A stretch of 56,172 bases of DNA from Micrococcus terreus (lineage in GTDB: Bacteria; Actinomycetota; Actinomycetes; Actinomycetales; Micrococcaceae), in the NCBI RefSeq assembly GCF_900116905.1, contig NZ_FPCG01000013.1, positions 1 through 56,172 on the forward strand, in the 5' to 3' direction. This document shows, piece after piece, positions 43,364 through 51,889 of the stretch; position 1 is the stretch's first letter, and each line of letters opens with the position of its first letter. A model generated the notes under the pieces. That model was not told the DNA's origin, ran no database searches, and was given only the letters and a program-made list of their open reading frames with translations. The position numbers were made by a program, and so were the translations under genes.

Positions 43364-44980
43364 CTAGTGCCCCTCGGCGGTGGGGTGGTCCACCCCGGCG
43401 AGGTCCTCGGCACCTGAGTCGCCGGCACCGGCCTGGGACAGCACCTCCTCCACGGCGGCCAGCACGAAGCCCTCGCGCAGCAGCTGTTCGGCGGCGGCCA
43501 GCTGGGGTGCCATGAAGGAGTCGGGGCCGGGCCCCTCCACGCGGGTGCGCAGCACGCCCAGGGCAGCACCGGTGGCGGGACCGGGCTGCAGCGGGGCACG
43601 CAGGTCGATCGCCCGGCCGGCGGCCACCAGTTCCACCGCCAGCACCCGGCGCAGGTTCTCCACCGAGGTGCGCAGCTTGCGAGCGGCGTGCCAGCCCATG
43701 GACACGTGGTCCTCCTGCATGGCGGAGGACGGGATGGAGTCCACGGAGGCCGGGACGGCCAGGCGCTTCATCTCCGAGACCAGTCCGGCTTGGGTGTACT
43801 GGGCGATCATCATGCCCGAGTCCACACCGGGATCGTCCACCAGGAACGCGGGCAACCCGTGGGAGCGGGCCGGGTCCAGCATGCGGTCGGTGCGCCGCTC
43901 GGACATGGAGGCCACATCCGCCACGGGGATGGCCAGGAAGTCCAGCACGTAGGCCACGGGTGCACCGTGGAAGTTGCCGTTGGAGGAGACCCGGCCGTCC
44001 GGCAGCACCACAGGGTTGTCGATGGTGGCGGCCAGCTCCCGTTCGGCCACGGTGGTGGCGTAGTCCAGCAGGTCCCGCAGTCCGCCGGAGACCTGGGGTG
44101 CACAGCGCAGCGAGTAGGCGTCCTGCACGCGGGAGTCGCCCTCACGGTGGGAGGCGACGATCGGCGAGCCGGCCAGGATCCGCAGCATCCGGTCCGCAGC
44201 GCGGGCCTGACCCGGGTGCGGGCGCAGCGGGGCGTGCAGCTCGGGGACGAACACGCGGTCCGTGCCCAGCAGGGCCTCCACCGCCATGGCCGCCGTCAGG
44301 TCCACGGTGTCCGCGAGCGCAATCAGGTCATGCAGGGCCAGGATGAGCATGCCCAGCATGCCCTCGGTCCCGTTGATCAGGGCCAGCCCCTCCTTCTCCC
44401 GCAGCTCCACCGGCGCGATCCCGGCCTCGGCCATCAGCTCCCCGGAGGGCCGGACGGCTCCGCCCGGCCCGGCGGCCTCACCCTCCCCCATCAGGGTCAG
44501 CGCCACGTGGGACAGCGGTGCCAGATCTCCGGAGCAGCCCAGGGAGCCGTACTCCCGCACCACGGGGGTGATGCCGGCGTTGAGCAGGTCCACCATGGTC
44601 TGGACCACCACGGGGCGCACTCCGGTCCGCCCGGAGGCCAGAGTGGTGGAGCGCAGGAACATCAGGGCCCGCACCACCTCGGTCTCCACAGCCGGGCCCA
44701 TGCCCGCGGCGTGGGAGCGGATCAGCGACTTCTGCAGCTGCGCGCGCGACTCCTGCGGAATGTGCTTGTCCGCCAGCGCCCCGAACCCGGTGGAGATGCC
44801 GTAGGTGGGAGTCTCCCCGGCGGCCAGGTCCTCCACGTGCTGGCGCACCTCGGCCACGGACTGCAGTGCCTGGTCGCTGAGCCGGACCTGGGCCCCGTGC
44901 CGGGCCACGGCGACCACGTCGGCGAGAGTGGTGCCGGAGGGGCTGAGGGTCACGGTCTGGGCTGACTGAGGGTGGGTCAC
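43364..44980 (-). CDS. hutH: Histidine ammonia-lyase
   Basis: 538 residues from GTG 44980, preceded by AGGAGAGA. The catalytic tyrosine is in PTYGISTGFG (Y60), and the MIO-forming triad is in GSLGCSGDLAPL (C149-S150-G151), where most enzymes have Ala-Ser-Gly; a Cys at this place still allows the cofactor to form in principle. It deaminates histidine to urocanate. Third gene of hutU-hutI-hutH, 106 bp after hutI. Ends in TAG. Confidence 0.92.
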   Translation of the reverse strand: MTHPQSAQTVTLSPSGTTLADVVAVARHGAQVRLSDQALQSVAEVRQHVEDLAAGETPTYGISTGFGALADKHIPQESRAQLQKSLIRSHAAGMGPAVETEVVRALMFLRSTTLASGRTGVRPVVVQTMVDLLNAGITPVVREYGSLGCSGDLAPLSHVALTLMGEGEAAGPGGAVRPSGELMAEAGIAPVELREKEGLALINGTEGMLGMLILALHDLIALADTVDLTAAMAVEALLGTDRVFVPELHAPLRPHPGQARAADRMLRILAGSPIVASHREGDSRVQDAYSLRCAPQVSGGLRDLLDYATTVAERELAATIDNPVVLPDGRVSSNGNFHGAPVAYVLDFLAIPVADVASMSERRTDRMLDPARSHGLPAFLVDDPGVDSGMMIAQYTQAGLVSEMKRLAVPASVDSIPSSAMQEDHVSMGWHAARKLRTSVENLRRVLAVELVAAGRAIDLRAPLQPGPATGAALGVLRTRVEGPGPDSFMAPQLAAAEQLLREGFVLAAVEEVLSQAGAGDSGAEDLAGVDHPTAEGH

Positions 44981-45086
44981 AATCTCTCCTGGGTCCGGGC
45001 CGGTGGGCCCGCGAGTGTGGACGGGGGTGGTGTCGTAGGGGTCATACAGGTTGTGCAGCTCGTGCAGGTCGTACTGGAGCGGCGAC

Positions 45087-46289
45087 TCAGACCACGCGGC
45101 GGCCGGCCCGCCAGACGGCGTGGGTGAGCGGCATCCCGGGGCGGTAGGCCAGGTGGATCGCGGCGGGGGCGTCCAGCAGGTGCAGATCCGCCCGCTTGCC
45201 CACCTCGATGCTGCCCACCTCATCCTGCGCACGCAGTGCCAGCGCCCCGCCGAAGGTGGCTGCCCGCACCGCCTCGGCCAGGCTCAGGTGCATCTGCAGC
45301 ACGGCGGTGCCCACACAGAAGTTCATGGACGAGGTGTAGCTGGTCCCGGGGTTGCAGTTGGAGGCCAGCGCGATCTGCACGCCCGCATCGAGCAGCTCCC
45401 GGCCTGGCGCCAGCGGCTCTCGCGTGGAGAGGTCGCAGGCCGGCAGGCAGGTGGCCACGGTGCCCGGTGCACTCTGCCCGCCCCGCTCCCAACCGGACCA
45501 GGACTGTGCCAGGGTCGCGACGTCGTCGGGAGTGAGGTGGTTGACGTGGTCCACGCTGGCGGCGCCCAGCTCGACGGCGAGCGCCACGCCCGGCCCCTCC
45601 CCCAGCTGGTTGCCGTGCACGCGCAGCCCCAGCCCGGCCTCGGCGCAGGCCTGCAGGACGGTGCGGGACTGCTCCTGGGTGAAGGCGCCGCGCTCACAGA
45701 ACACATCCGCCCACTGCACGTGCTCGCGCACGCCCTCCAGCATGGGCCCGACGACGTCACGCACATAGGCGTCCGCGTCACCTCCCGGGGGCACCAGGTG
45801 GGCGCCGAGGAAGGTCACCTGGTCCACCACGCCCTCGGTCCGCAGCTCGGCGAGCAGGCGGGCCTGGCGGATCTCCTCGTCCACGGAAAGCCCGTACCCG
45901 GTCTTGGTCTCCAGGTAGGTGGTGCCGCCCCGGACGGCGTCCTGCACCCGCCCGGTGACCAGCTCGCGCAGCTGGGCGTCGCTGGCCGCGCGGGTGGCCT
46001 CCGTGGTGACGTTGATCCCGCCGGCGGCGTAGGACTGCCCGGCCATGCGGGCCTCGAACTCTGCGGAGCGGTCCCCGGCGAACACCAGGTGGGTGTGGGA
46101 GTCCACCCACCCCGGCAGCAGGGCACGGCCCTCCACGGAGGTGACGGTGTCCGCGGCCGGGGCCTGGGCGGCGGGGCCGATCCAGGCGATCCGGTCCCCC
46201 TCGATCACCACGGCGGCGTCCTGCAGGACCCGTTCCTCCGGGTCCACCGTGGTCAGTTCGCCGATGTCCGTGATCAGCTCTGCGCTCAT
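45087..46289 (-). CDS. hutI: Imidazolonepropionase
   Basis: 400 residues from ATG 46289, 6 bp after hutU. Amidohydrolase fold with metal motif DSHTHLVFAGDRSAEFEARMAG (first residues DSHTHLVFAGDR), then KTGYGL, VTFLGAHLVPP and ASNCNPGTSYTSSM, all characteristic of HutI. It opens the ring of imidazolone-5-propanoate to formimidoylglutamate. Confidence 0.93.
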   Translation of the reverse strand: MSAELITDIGELTTVDPEERVLQDAAVVIEGDRIAWIGPAAQAPAADTVTSVEGRALLPGWVDSHTHLVFAGDRSAEFEARMAGQSYAAGGINVTTEATRAASDAQLRELVTGRVQDAVRGGTTYLETKTGYGLSVDEEIRQARLLAELRTEGVVDQVTFLGAHLVPPGGDADAYVRDVVGPMLEGVREHVQWADVFCERGAFTQEQSRTVLQACAEAGLGLRVHGNQLGEGPGVALAVELGAASVDHVNHLTPDDVATLAQSWSGWERGGQSAPGTVATCLPACDLSTREPLAPGRELLDAGVQIALASNCNPGTSYTSSMNFCVGTAVLQMHLSLAEAVRAATFGGALALRAQDEVGSIEVGKRADLHLLDAPAAIHLAYRPGMPLTHAVWRAGRRVV

Positions 46290-46295
46290 GGCCGC

Positions 46296-48002
46296 TCAGT
46301 CTCGCACAGTGGGGTCCATGGGGATGCGCGCACCGCGTTCGGCGGCCACCTCCACCGCGCGGCGGTACCCGGCGTCGGCATGACGGAACAGTCCCATGGC
46401 CGGATCGTTGGTCAGCAGCGCCTCGAGCTTGGCGGCGGCCAGCTCGGTGCCGTCGGCCAGGCCCACCTGCCCGGCGTGGATGGAGCGGCCGATGCCCACA
46501 CCGCCGCCGTGGTGGATGGACACCCAGGTGGCGCCGGAGGAGGTGGCGGTCAGCGCGTTGAGCAGCGGCCAGTCGGCGATCGCGTCCGAGCCGTCCAGCA
46601 TGGACTCCGTCTCGCGGTACGGGGAGGCCACCGAACCGGAGTCCAGGTGGTCGCGGCCGATCGCGATCGGGGCCTTGACCTTGCCCTCGGCGACCAGGCG
46701 GTTGAACAGCAGTCCGGCCTGGTGGCGCTCGCCGTAGCCCAGCCAGCAGATGCGTGCGGGCAGGCCTTCGAACTCCACGAACTCGGCGGCGCCGTCCAGC
46801 CAGCGGTGCAGGTGCTCGTTCTCCGGGAAGAGTTCCTTGAGCGCCTCATCGGTCACGCGGATGTCCTCCGGGTCTCCGGAGAGCGCGACCCAGCGGAACG
46901 GGCCCAGCCCCTCGCAGAACAGCGGACGGATGTAGGCCGGGACGAAGCCCGGGAACTCGAACGCCCGGGAGTAGCCGGCCTGGCGTGCCTCGTCCCGGAT
47001 GGAGTTGCCGTAGTCGAACACCTCGGCGCCGGCGTCCTGGAACCCCACCATCGCCTCCACGTGCCGTGCCATGGAGGTCTGGGCCTTCTTGGTGAAGCCG
47101 TCCGGGTCGGCCTCGGCCTCGCGGGTCCACTCCTGAAGGGAGTACTCCACGGGGAGGTAGGACAGCGGATCATGCGCGGAGGTCTGATCGGTGACGATGT
47201 CGATCTGCACCTGCCCGGCCTGGTGGCGCTTGAGCAGCTCGGGGAAGACCTCGGCGGCGTTGCCCACCAGTCCCACGGAGACGGCCTCGCCGTCCTGCTG
47301 GGCCTGGTTCACCCGGGCGATCGCCGCGTCCAGGTCCGGGGCGATCTCGTGCAGGTACCGCTTGGAGACCCGGCGGCGCAGCCGCTCCTCGGAGACGTCC
47401 ACGATCAGGCAGACGCCGCCATTGAGGGTGACGGCCAGCGGCTGGGCGCCACCCATGCCGCCACAGCCACCGGTGAGGGTCACGGTGCCACGCAAGGTGC
47501 CGTCGTCGTTCCTACCCAGCTTCCGGCCGATCGCCGCGAAGGTCTCATAGGTGCCCTGCAGGATGCCCTGCGTGGCGATGTAGATCCAGGAGCCGGCCGT
47601 CATCTGGCCGTACATCATCAGGCCCTCGGCCTCGAGCTTGCGGAACTCCTTCCAGTTCGCCCAGTCCCCCACCAGATTGGAGTTGGCGATCAGCACGCGC
47701 GGGGCCCACCTGTTGGTGCGGATCACGCCCACGGGCTTGCCGGACTGGACCAGCAGGGTCTCGTCCTCCTCCAGGTCCTTGAGGGTCTGCACGATCGCGT
47801 CGAACGCCTCCCAGGATCGGACCGCGCGGCCGGTGCCGCCGTAGACCACCAGGTCCTCGGGGCGCTCGGCGACCTCCGGGTCCAGGTTGTTCATCAGCAT
47901 GCGCAGGGGTGCCTCGGTCTGCCAGCTCTTGGCGCTGATCTCGGTGCCGCGGGGCGCACGGACGGTGCGGGTGGGATCGTGCTGGGTGAAGGAGGTCGTC
48001 AC
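46296..48002 (-). CDS. hutU: Urocanate hydratase
   Basis: 568 residues from GTG 48002 ([14 protein letters not shown]); in-frame starts further up fall in the putative operator. Conserved segments include [43 protein letters not shown] and [20 protein letters not shown]. It uses NAD+ as electrophile to hydrate urocanate. First gene of the hut operon and divergent from the IclR regulator. Confidence 0.94.
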   Translation of the reverse strand: MTTSFTQHDPTRTVRAPRGTEISAKSWQTEAPLRMLMNNLDPEVAERPEDLVVYGGTGRAVRSWEAFDAIVQTLKDLEEDETLLVQSGKPVGVIRTNRWAPRVLIANSNLVGDWANWKEFRKLEAEGLMMYGQMTAGSWIYIATQGILQGTYETFAAIGRKLGRNDDGTLRGTVTLTGGCGGMGGAQPLAVTLNGGVCLIVDVSEERLRRRVSKRYLHEIAPDLDAAIARVNQAQQDGEAVSVGLVGNAAEVFPELLKRHQAGQVQIDIVTDQTSAHDPLSYLPVEYSLQEWTREAEADPDGFTKKAQTSMARHVEAMVGFQDAGAEVFDYGNSIRDEARQAGYSRAFEFPGFVPAYIRPLFCEGLGPFRWVALSGDPEDIRVTDEALKELFPENEHLHRWLDGAAEFVEFEGLPARICWLGYGERHQAGLLFNRLVAEGKVKAPIAIGRDHLDSGSVASPYRETESMLDGSDAIADWPLLNALTATSSGATWVSIHHGGGVGIGRSIHAGQVGLADGTELAAAKLEALLTNDPAMGLFRHADAGYRRAVEVAAERGARIPMDPTVRD

Positions 48003-48021
48003 GGTTACGTCTTTCACTGGA

Positions 48022-48037
48022 TGGCAGTGGATTGCCA
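48022..48037. promoter_or_regulatory. Candidate operator in the hutU/IclR intergenic region
   Basis: TGGCA, 6 bases, TGCCA: perfect inverted repeat between the divergent hutU and regulator genes. An overlapping CACTG, 5 bases, CAGTG lies at 48015-48029. IclR proteins bind short palindromes of this size; the assignment is inference. Confidence 0.45.
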
Positions 48038-48091
48038 CCTATTGAAACGCGGATGTGTGATCTGCACAACCCCCCGGGTACGATTCCGTCC

Positions 48092-48751
48092 ATGACCAGC
48101 CCCTCCGCCCCGTCCACGCGCACGGTGGATCGCGCCCTGAACCTGCTGGCGATCGTGACCGAGCACCCGCCGCTCTCCCTCGCCGACGCCGCACGTCAGA
48201 CCGATCTGGCCACCTCCACGGCGCTGCGTCTGCTGCGCAGCCTGGAGACGGCGGGACTGGTGATGAGGGACGACGACGGCCGCTTCCGTCCGGGGTCGCG
48301 CCTCCTGCAGCTGGGGGCGCGGGCGTTCTCCCGGGAGCCGTTGATCGCGTTGGCCCAGGTGCCCATGGAGCAGGTGGTGGAGCGGACCGGCGAGTCGGTG
48401 TACCTGTCCATCCCGGGCCCGGCCGGCACGGCGATGTACATCAAGATCGTGGAGGGCACGCACTCGGTGCGGCACACCAACTGGGTGGGCCGCTCGGTCC
48501 CGTTGGAGGGCACGGCGGTGGGACAGGTGCTGCGCGGGGAGATCCCGGCCAGACAGTTCGCGTTGATCCAGGACACCGTGGAGTCGGATGTGACGGCGTT
48601 GAGTGCCCCGGTGACGGTGCACGGCACGGTGGTGGGCGCCCTGAGCACCCTGGTACCGACCTACCGGTGCACGGACGAGCTGGCCGAGCGGTGCGGCCAG
48701 GCCCTGGTGGAGGCCACACAGTCCTTGGCCGGCGCACTCAGCGGGGAGTGA
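48092..48751 (+). CDS. IclR-family regulator of histidine utilisation
   Basis: 219 residues from ATG 48092. N-terminal winged helix: VDRALNLLAIVTEHPPLSL, ADAARQTDLATSTALRLLRSLE. The C-terminal effector domain has PMEQVVERTGESVYL and VGRSVPLEGTAVGQVL with RCGQALVEAT. No ribosome site is seen; TACGAT (48080-48085) stands 6 bases before the ATG, as in leaderless actinobacterial messages. Position opposite hutU suggests control of the hut genes by histidine or urocanate. Its 3' end takes part in a terminator hairpin. Confidence 0.85.
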   Translation: MTSPSAPSTRTVDRALNLLAIVTEHPPLSLADAARQTDLATSTALRLLRSLETAGLVMRDDDGRFRPGSRLLQLGARAFSREPLIALAQVPMEQVVERTGESVYLSIPGPAGTAMYIKIVEGTHSVRHTNWVGRSVPLEGTAVGQVLRGEIPARQFALIQDTVESDVTALSAPVTVHGTVVGALSTLVPTYRCTDELAERCGQALVEATQSLAGALSGE

Positions 48752-48765
48752 GCCGGCCAGGGACT
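48720..48765 (+). terminator. Terminator hairpin that spans the IclR-gene stop codon
   Basis: AGTCCTTGGCCGGC (48720-48733) pairs with GCCGGCCAGGGACT (48752-48765), 13 of 14; CACTC/GAGTG extends the stem inside the loop. The left arm is coding sequence and the stop codon is within the structure. It lies before the convergent purA. Confidence 0.7.
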
Positions 48766-48815
48766 GTGCAGCAGTCAGGCTGTCAGTCCGTCAGGCTGTG
48801 CCGCTCTGGTGAGAC

Positions 48816-50105
48816 TCAGTCGTTGACCAGGTCGCGCACCTGGATGACCTGGTCGCGGCCCGGGCCCACGCCGATCGCGGAGATCCGGGTGCCGGACATC
48901 TTCTCCAGGGCCAGCACGTAGTCCCGGGCGTTGGTGGGCAGATCGTCCAGCGACCGGGCGCCGGAGATGTCCTCGGTCCAGCCCGGGAAGTGCTCGAAGA
49001 TCGGCTTGGCGTGGTGGAACTCGGTCTGGGTCATCGGCATCTCGTCGTGCCGGACACCGTCCACGTCGTAGGCCACGCACACCGGGATCTGCTCCAGGCC
49101 GGTGAGCACGTCCAGCTTGGTGAGGAAGTAGTCCGTGAACCCGTTGATCCGGGTGGCGTAGCGGGCCATCACGGCGTCATACCAGCCGGTGCGGCGGGGG
49201 CGTCCGGTGTTCACGCCGAACTCGCCGCCCACGGTGCGCAGCCGCTCACCCATGTCATCGAAGAGCTCGGTGGGGAACGGGCCGGCACCCACACGCGTGG
49301 TGTAGGCCTTGACGATCCCGATCGTGCGGGTGAACCGCGTGGGACCGATTCCCGCGCCCACGGAGGCCCCGCCCGCCGTCGGGTTGGAGGAGGTGACGAA
49401 CGGGTAGGTGCCGTGGTCCACGTCCAGGTAGGTGGCCTGGCCGCCCTCCATCAGCACCACCTTGCCGGCATCCAGGGCGTCGTTGAGCAGGATGGTGGTG
49501 TCCACCACCATGGGGCGCAGGCGGTCGGCGTAGCCCAGGAAGTACTCGGCGATCTCGTCCACGGTGATGGAACGGCGGTTGTAGAGCTTGACCAGCAGCT
49601 CGTTCTTCTGCCGCAGGGCACCGTCGATCTTCTGGCGCAGGATGGACTCGTCGAAGATGTCCTGCACGCGGATGCCCAGGCGGGCCACCTTGTCCATGTA
49701 GGCGGGGCCGATCCCGCGCCCGGTGGTGCCGATGGCGCGCTTGCCCAGGAACCGTTCGGTGACCTTGTCCATGGTCTGGTGGTACGGGGCCACCAGGTGC
49801 GCGTTGGCGGAGATCTTCAGGTGCGAGCAGTCCTGGCCGCGGGCCTGCAGCCCGTCGATCTCCTGGAACAGTGCCTCCAGGTTCACCACCACGCCGTTGC
49901 CGATCACCGGGGTGGCGTTCGGGGAGAGGATGCCGGCGGGAAGGAGCTTGAGCTCGAACTTCTCGCCGCCGACCACCACGGTGTGGCCGGCGTTGTTGCC
50001 GCCGTTGGGCTTGACCACGTAGTCGACGATTCCGCCGAGCAGGTCGGTGGCCTTCCCCTTGCCTTCGTCGCCCCACTGGGCTCCGACGATCGCGATGGCG
50101 GGCAT
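48816..50105 (-). CDS. purA: Adenylosuccinate synthetase
   Basis: 429 residues from ATG 50105 (AGGAGGACC upstream). GTP-binding/IMP loop [16 protein letters not shown] at the N-terminus, [20 protein letters not shown] and [18 protein letters not shown] are all canonical. It makes adenylosuccinate from IMP, aspartate and GTP, the first committed step to AMP. The leader upstream has two hairpins on this strand (see 50174-50223). Confidence 0.96.
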   Translation of the reverse strand: MPAIAIVGAQWGDEGKGKATDLLGGIVDYVVKPNGGNNAGHTVVVGGEKFELKLLPAGILSPNATPVIGNGVVVNLEALFQEIDGLQARGQDCSHLKISANAHLVAPYHQTMDKVTERFLGKRAIGTTGRGIGPAYMDKVARLGIRVQDIFDESILRQKIDGALRQKNELLVKLYNRRSITVDEIAEYFLGYADRLRPMVVDTTILLNDALDAGKVVLMEGGQATYLDVDHGTYPFVTSSNPTAGGASVGAGIGPTRFTRTIGIVKAYTTRVGAGPFPTELFDDMGERLRTVGGEFGVNTGRPRRTGWYDAVMARYATRINGFTDYFLTKLDVLTGLEQIPVCVAYDVDGVRHDEMPMTQTEFHHAKPIFEHFPGWTEDISGARSLDDLPTNARDYVLALEKMSGTRISAIGVGPGRDQVIQVRDLVND

Positions 50106-50173
50106 TGGTCCTCCTGGAGGTCAGCTGACATCGTTCTGCCCGGGACTCCCCCGGACATGACAACGCCTCCGTT

Positions 50174-50223
50174 TTGCCCGTTCACGGCCCGAGGGCAACA
50201 CCGGCAAGACAGAGGCTCTTGCC
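50174..50223 (-). promoter_or_regulatory. Structured leader upstream of purA
   Basis: On the minus strand there is first GGCAAGA, 7 bases, TCTTGCC (50223-50203) and then TTGCCC, 13 bases, GGGCAA (50198-50174). The loop of the first hairpin carries GCCTC, which can pair with GGAGGC just downstream (about 50170-50165), so two exclusive folds are possible. No known riboswitch recognised. Confidence 0.35.
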
Positions 50224-50254
50224 TTTGGATCCTAGCGCACAGGGGCCCCGCTGG

Positions 50255-50457
50255 ATGCGTCCGGTCAACAACATCGTTGAGCGGTTCATCCCCTCGACAC
50301 TGGTGTTCTCGATCGTGCTGACCTCCGTCGTCGCGATCCTCGCCCTGATCCTCACCGACACCGGCCCGGCCGACCTCATCCTGCACTGGAGTGAGGGTCT
50401 GGCGGACTGCTCGCCCGCGAGGGCGCCTACCAGGGCCGCGAGCGCGGGATGTCCTGA
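50255..50457 (+). pseudogene. Remnant of a short-chain fatty acid transporter gene (AtoE-like)
   Basis: From ATG 50255 about 50 codons read like the start of AtoE: MRPVNNIVERFIPSTLVF, then VLTSVVAILALILTDTGPAD and HWSEGL. AtoE has over 400 residues, so most of it is missing. Beyond about 50404 a different frame carries a short coding-like tail LAREGAYQGRERGMS ending in TGA at 50455-50457, perhaps the end of another gene joined by a deletion. 50458-50582 shows nothing further. Confidence 0.5.
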
Positions 50458-50582
50458 GGGCCAGGCAACGGGGCATCACCGCCCGCTCTGGAGAACCTGG
50501 CTCAGGTCGGCAGCCCCTGGGGATGATGCTCGTCGCTCACCCTCCCACCGTATCCGCTGTCCTGCGCGGGTAGGGTCGACCC

Positions 50583-50927
50583 ATGACCATCGCGGGACTG
50601 ATCATCGGACTTCTGCTGCTGGCCGGCGCCGCCGTCACCTGGGTGGGTGCCTGGCGTGGCTGGGCCGACTGGCGTGGCCCGTTCACGGACCACCTCTACC
50701 TGCCGCCGATGCTCACGTTCCTCGGCCTGGCCGCCGTGCTGTGGGCCTGCTCGGACTGGGCCGGTGACTCCTCAGCCGGAGCGGCACTGGACATCGCCGC
50801 TGGGATCGGTGTGGCCGGCGTCGTGTTCACCCTGTTCTGGTGGAACCTGAACTGGATGCCGCGTTGGTACCGCGACCATCACGCCGCTCCCGGTCAGGGC
50901 CCGGACCGCACGCCGGTCCGCCGCTGA
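50583..50927 (+). CDS. Small membrane protein, hypothetical
   Basis: 114 residues from ATG 50583 (GGGTAGGGTC upstream). Three hydrophobic segments: IAGLIIGLLLLAGAAVTWVG, YLPPMLTFLGLAAVLWA and LDIAAGIGVAGVVFTLFWW, then WMPRWYRDHH and a polar tail. The PRWYRD end recalls the PPWYRRW of the protein at 35660, but the similarity is short. It converges with tdk; the two stops lie in the palindrome GCTGA-GCC-TCAGC. Confidence 0.65.
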   Translation: MTIAGLIIGLLLLAGAAVTWVGAWRGWADWRGPFTDHLYLPPMLTFLGLAAVLWACSDWAGDSSAGAALDIAAGIGVAGVVFTLFWWNLNWMPRWYRDHHAAPGQGPDRTPVRR

Positions 50928-50930
50928 GCC

Positions 50931-51560
50931 TCAGCCCAGGCGGCCGCCGGACTCGGTGAGGTAGCAGACCGCGCAGAGGGACTCATAGGTGACCTCCACG
51001 CCGTCGATCGCCACCTGGTCGCCCTCGAACACGAAGGTCTCCCCCGCCTTGCGGGTGTTGAAGATGGCCTTGCGCCCGCACCGGCAGATGGTCTTGAGCT
51101 CCTCCACCGAGTGCGCCAGCTCCATCAGCCGGCCCGAGCCCGGGAAGGACTGGGTGCGGAAGTCGGTGCGGATGCCATAGGCCATGACCGGCACGTTCTC
51201 CAGGACCGCAATGCGCAGCAGGTCATCCACCTGGGCCGGCTCCAGGAACTGGGCTTCGTCCACCAGCAGGCAGGCCACGGGCTTGACCTCGGCGTCCACG
51301 TGGGAGAGCAGCGCCTCGGGATCGTCCCCGGTGGCGTGCTGGTGGAACAGGTCCAGAACGCTGGAGCCGTGCGGGATGAGGAAGTCCACCGTGCGGGTGA
51401 CACCCAGGCGGGAGACGATCTGGTCTTCGCCCTTGGAGTCGACCTGCGGCTTGGCCAGCAGCACCCGCTGGCCCCGCTCCTCGTAGTTGAAGGCGGCCTG
51501 CAGCAGCCCGGTGGACTTGCCGGAGTTCATGGCCCCGTAGCGGAAGTAGAGCTTGGCCAC
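50931..51560 (-). CDS. tdk: Thymidine kinase
   Basis: 209 residues from GTG 51560. P-loop GAMNSGKST, magnesium-site VDEAQFL, substrate lasso region GIRTDFRTQSFPGS and structural zinc cysteines in ICRCGRKA and CAVCYL: the standard type II thymidine kinase. It salvages thymidine to dTMP. The start is 3 bp after the stop of catC, so the two are probably cotranscribed. Confidence 0.94.
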   Translation of the reverse strand: MAKLYFRYGAMNSGKSTGLLQAAFNYEERGQRVLLAKPQVDSKGEDQIVSRLGVTRTVDFLIPHGSSVLDLFHQHATGDDPEALLSHVDAEVKPVACLLVDEAQFLEPAQVDDLLRIAVLENVPVMAYGIRTDFRTQSFPGSGRLMELAHSVEELKTICRCGRKAIFNTRKAGETFVFEGDQVAIDGVEVTYESLCAVCYLTESGGRLG

Positions 51561-51563
51561 GGG

Positions 51564-51842
51564 CTACTTGATGGAGTTGGGGTGCTTGGCCAGCGGGGTG
51601 ACCTTGATCTTCATGTAGGGGTACATGGGGAAGCCGGAGAGCACGGCGTGCAGCTCATCATGATCGGCCACGTCATAGACGGAGTAGTTGGCGTACTCAC
51701 CGACCACGCGCCAGATGTCCACCATCTTGCCCTCACGCTGCAGGTTGCCGGAGTACTCCTTCTCCTGCGCCACGAAGTCGGCCTTGGTCTCAGGGCTCAT
51801 CGATTCGGGGAAGGTCACGTCCATCCGTGCCAGGTACAGCAT
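51564..51842 (-). CDS. catC: Muconolactone delta-isomerase-like protein
   Basis: 92 residues, full length. Motifs LYLARMDVTFPESM, EYSGNLQREGKMVDIWRVVG and the ending PLYPYMKIKV-like FPMYPYMKIKVTPLAKHPNS match muconolactone isomerase, which isomerises muconolactone to 3-oxoadipate enol-lactone in the catechol branch of the beta-ketoadipate pathway. No catA or catB is nearby, so it is an orphan here and may act on another lactone. Ends in TAG. Confidence 0.85.
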   Translation of the reverse strand: MLYLARMDVTFPESMSPETKADFVAQEKEYSGNLQREGKMVDIWRVVGEYANYSVYDVADHDELHAVLSGFPMYPYMKIKVTPLAKHPNSIK

Positions 51843-51889
51843 GTGGTCTCCAGTCAGGTCGGTTGCGGGTGGGGGGGTGTGAGTGCGGG

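Noticed and set aside
44981-45086. Coding extension of hutH upstream of GTG 44980
   Set aside because: The frame is open to 45232, but AGGAGAGA stands right before GTG 44980 and the extra residues have no counterpart in histidine ammonia-lyases.
45051-48095. A 1,014-codon open frame on the plus strand across the hut operon
   Set aside because: It is antisense to hutI and hutU, which carry clear family motifs. Long antisense frames are expected in DNA this rich in G and C. The protein is low-complexity His/Gly/Val with no motifs.
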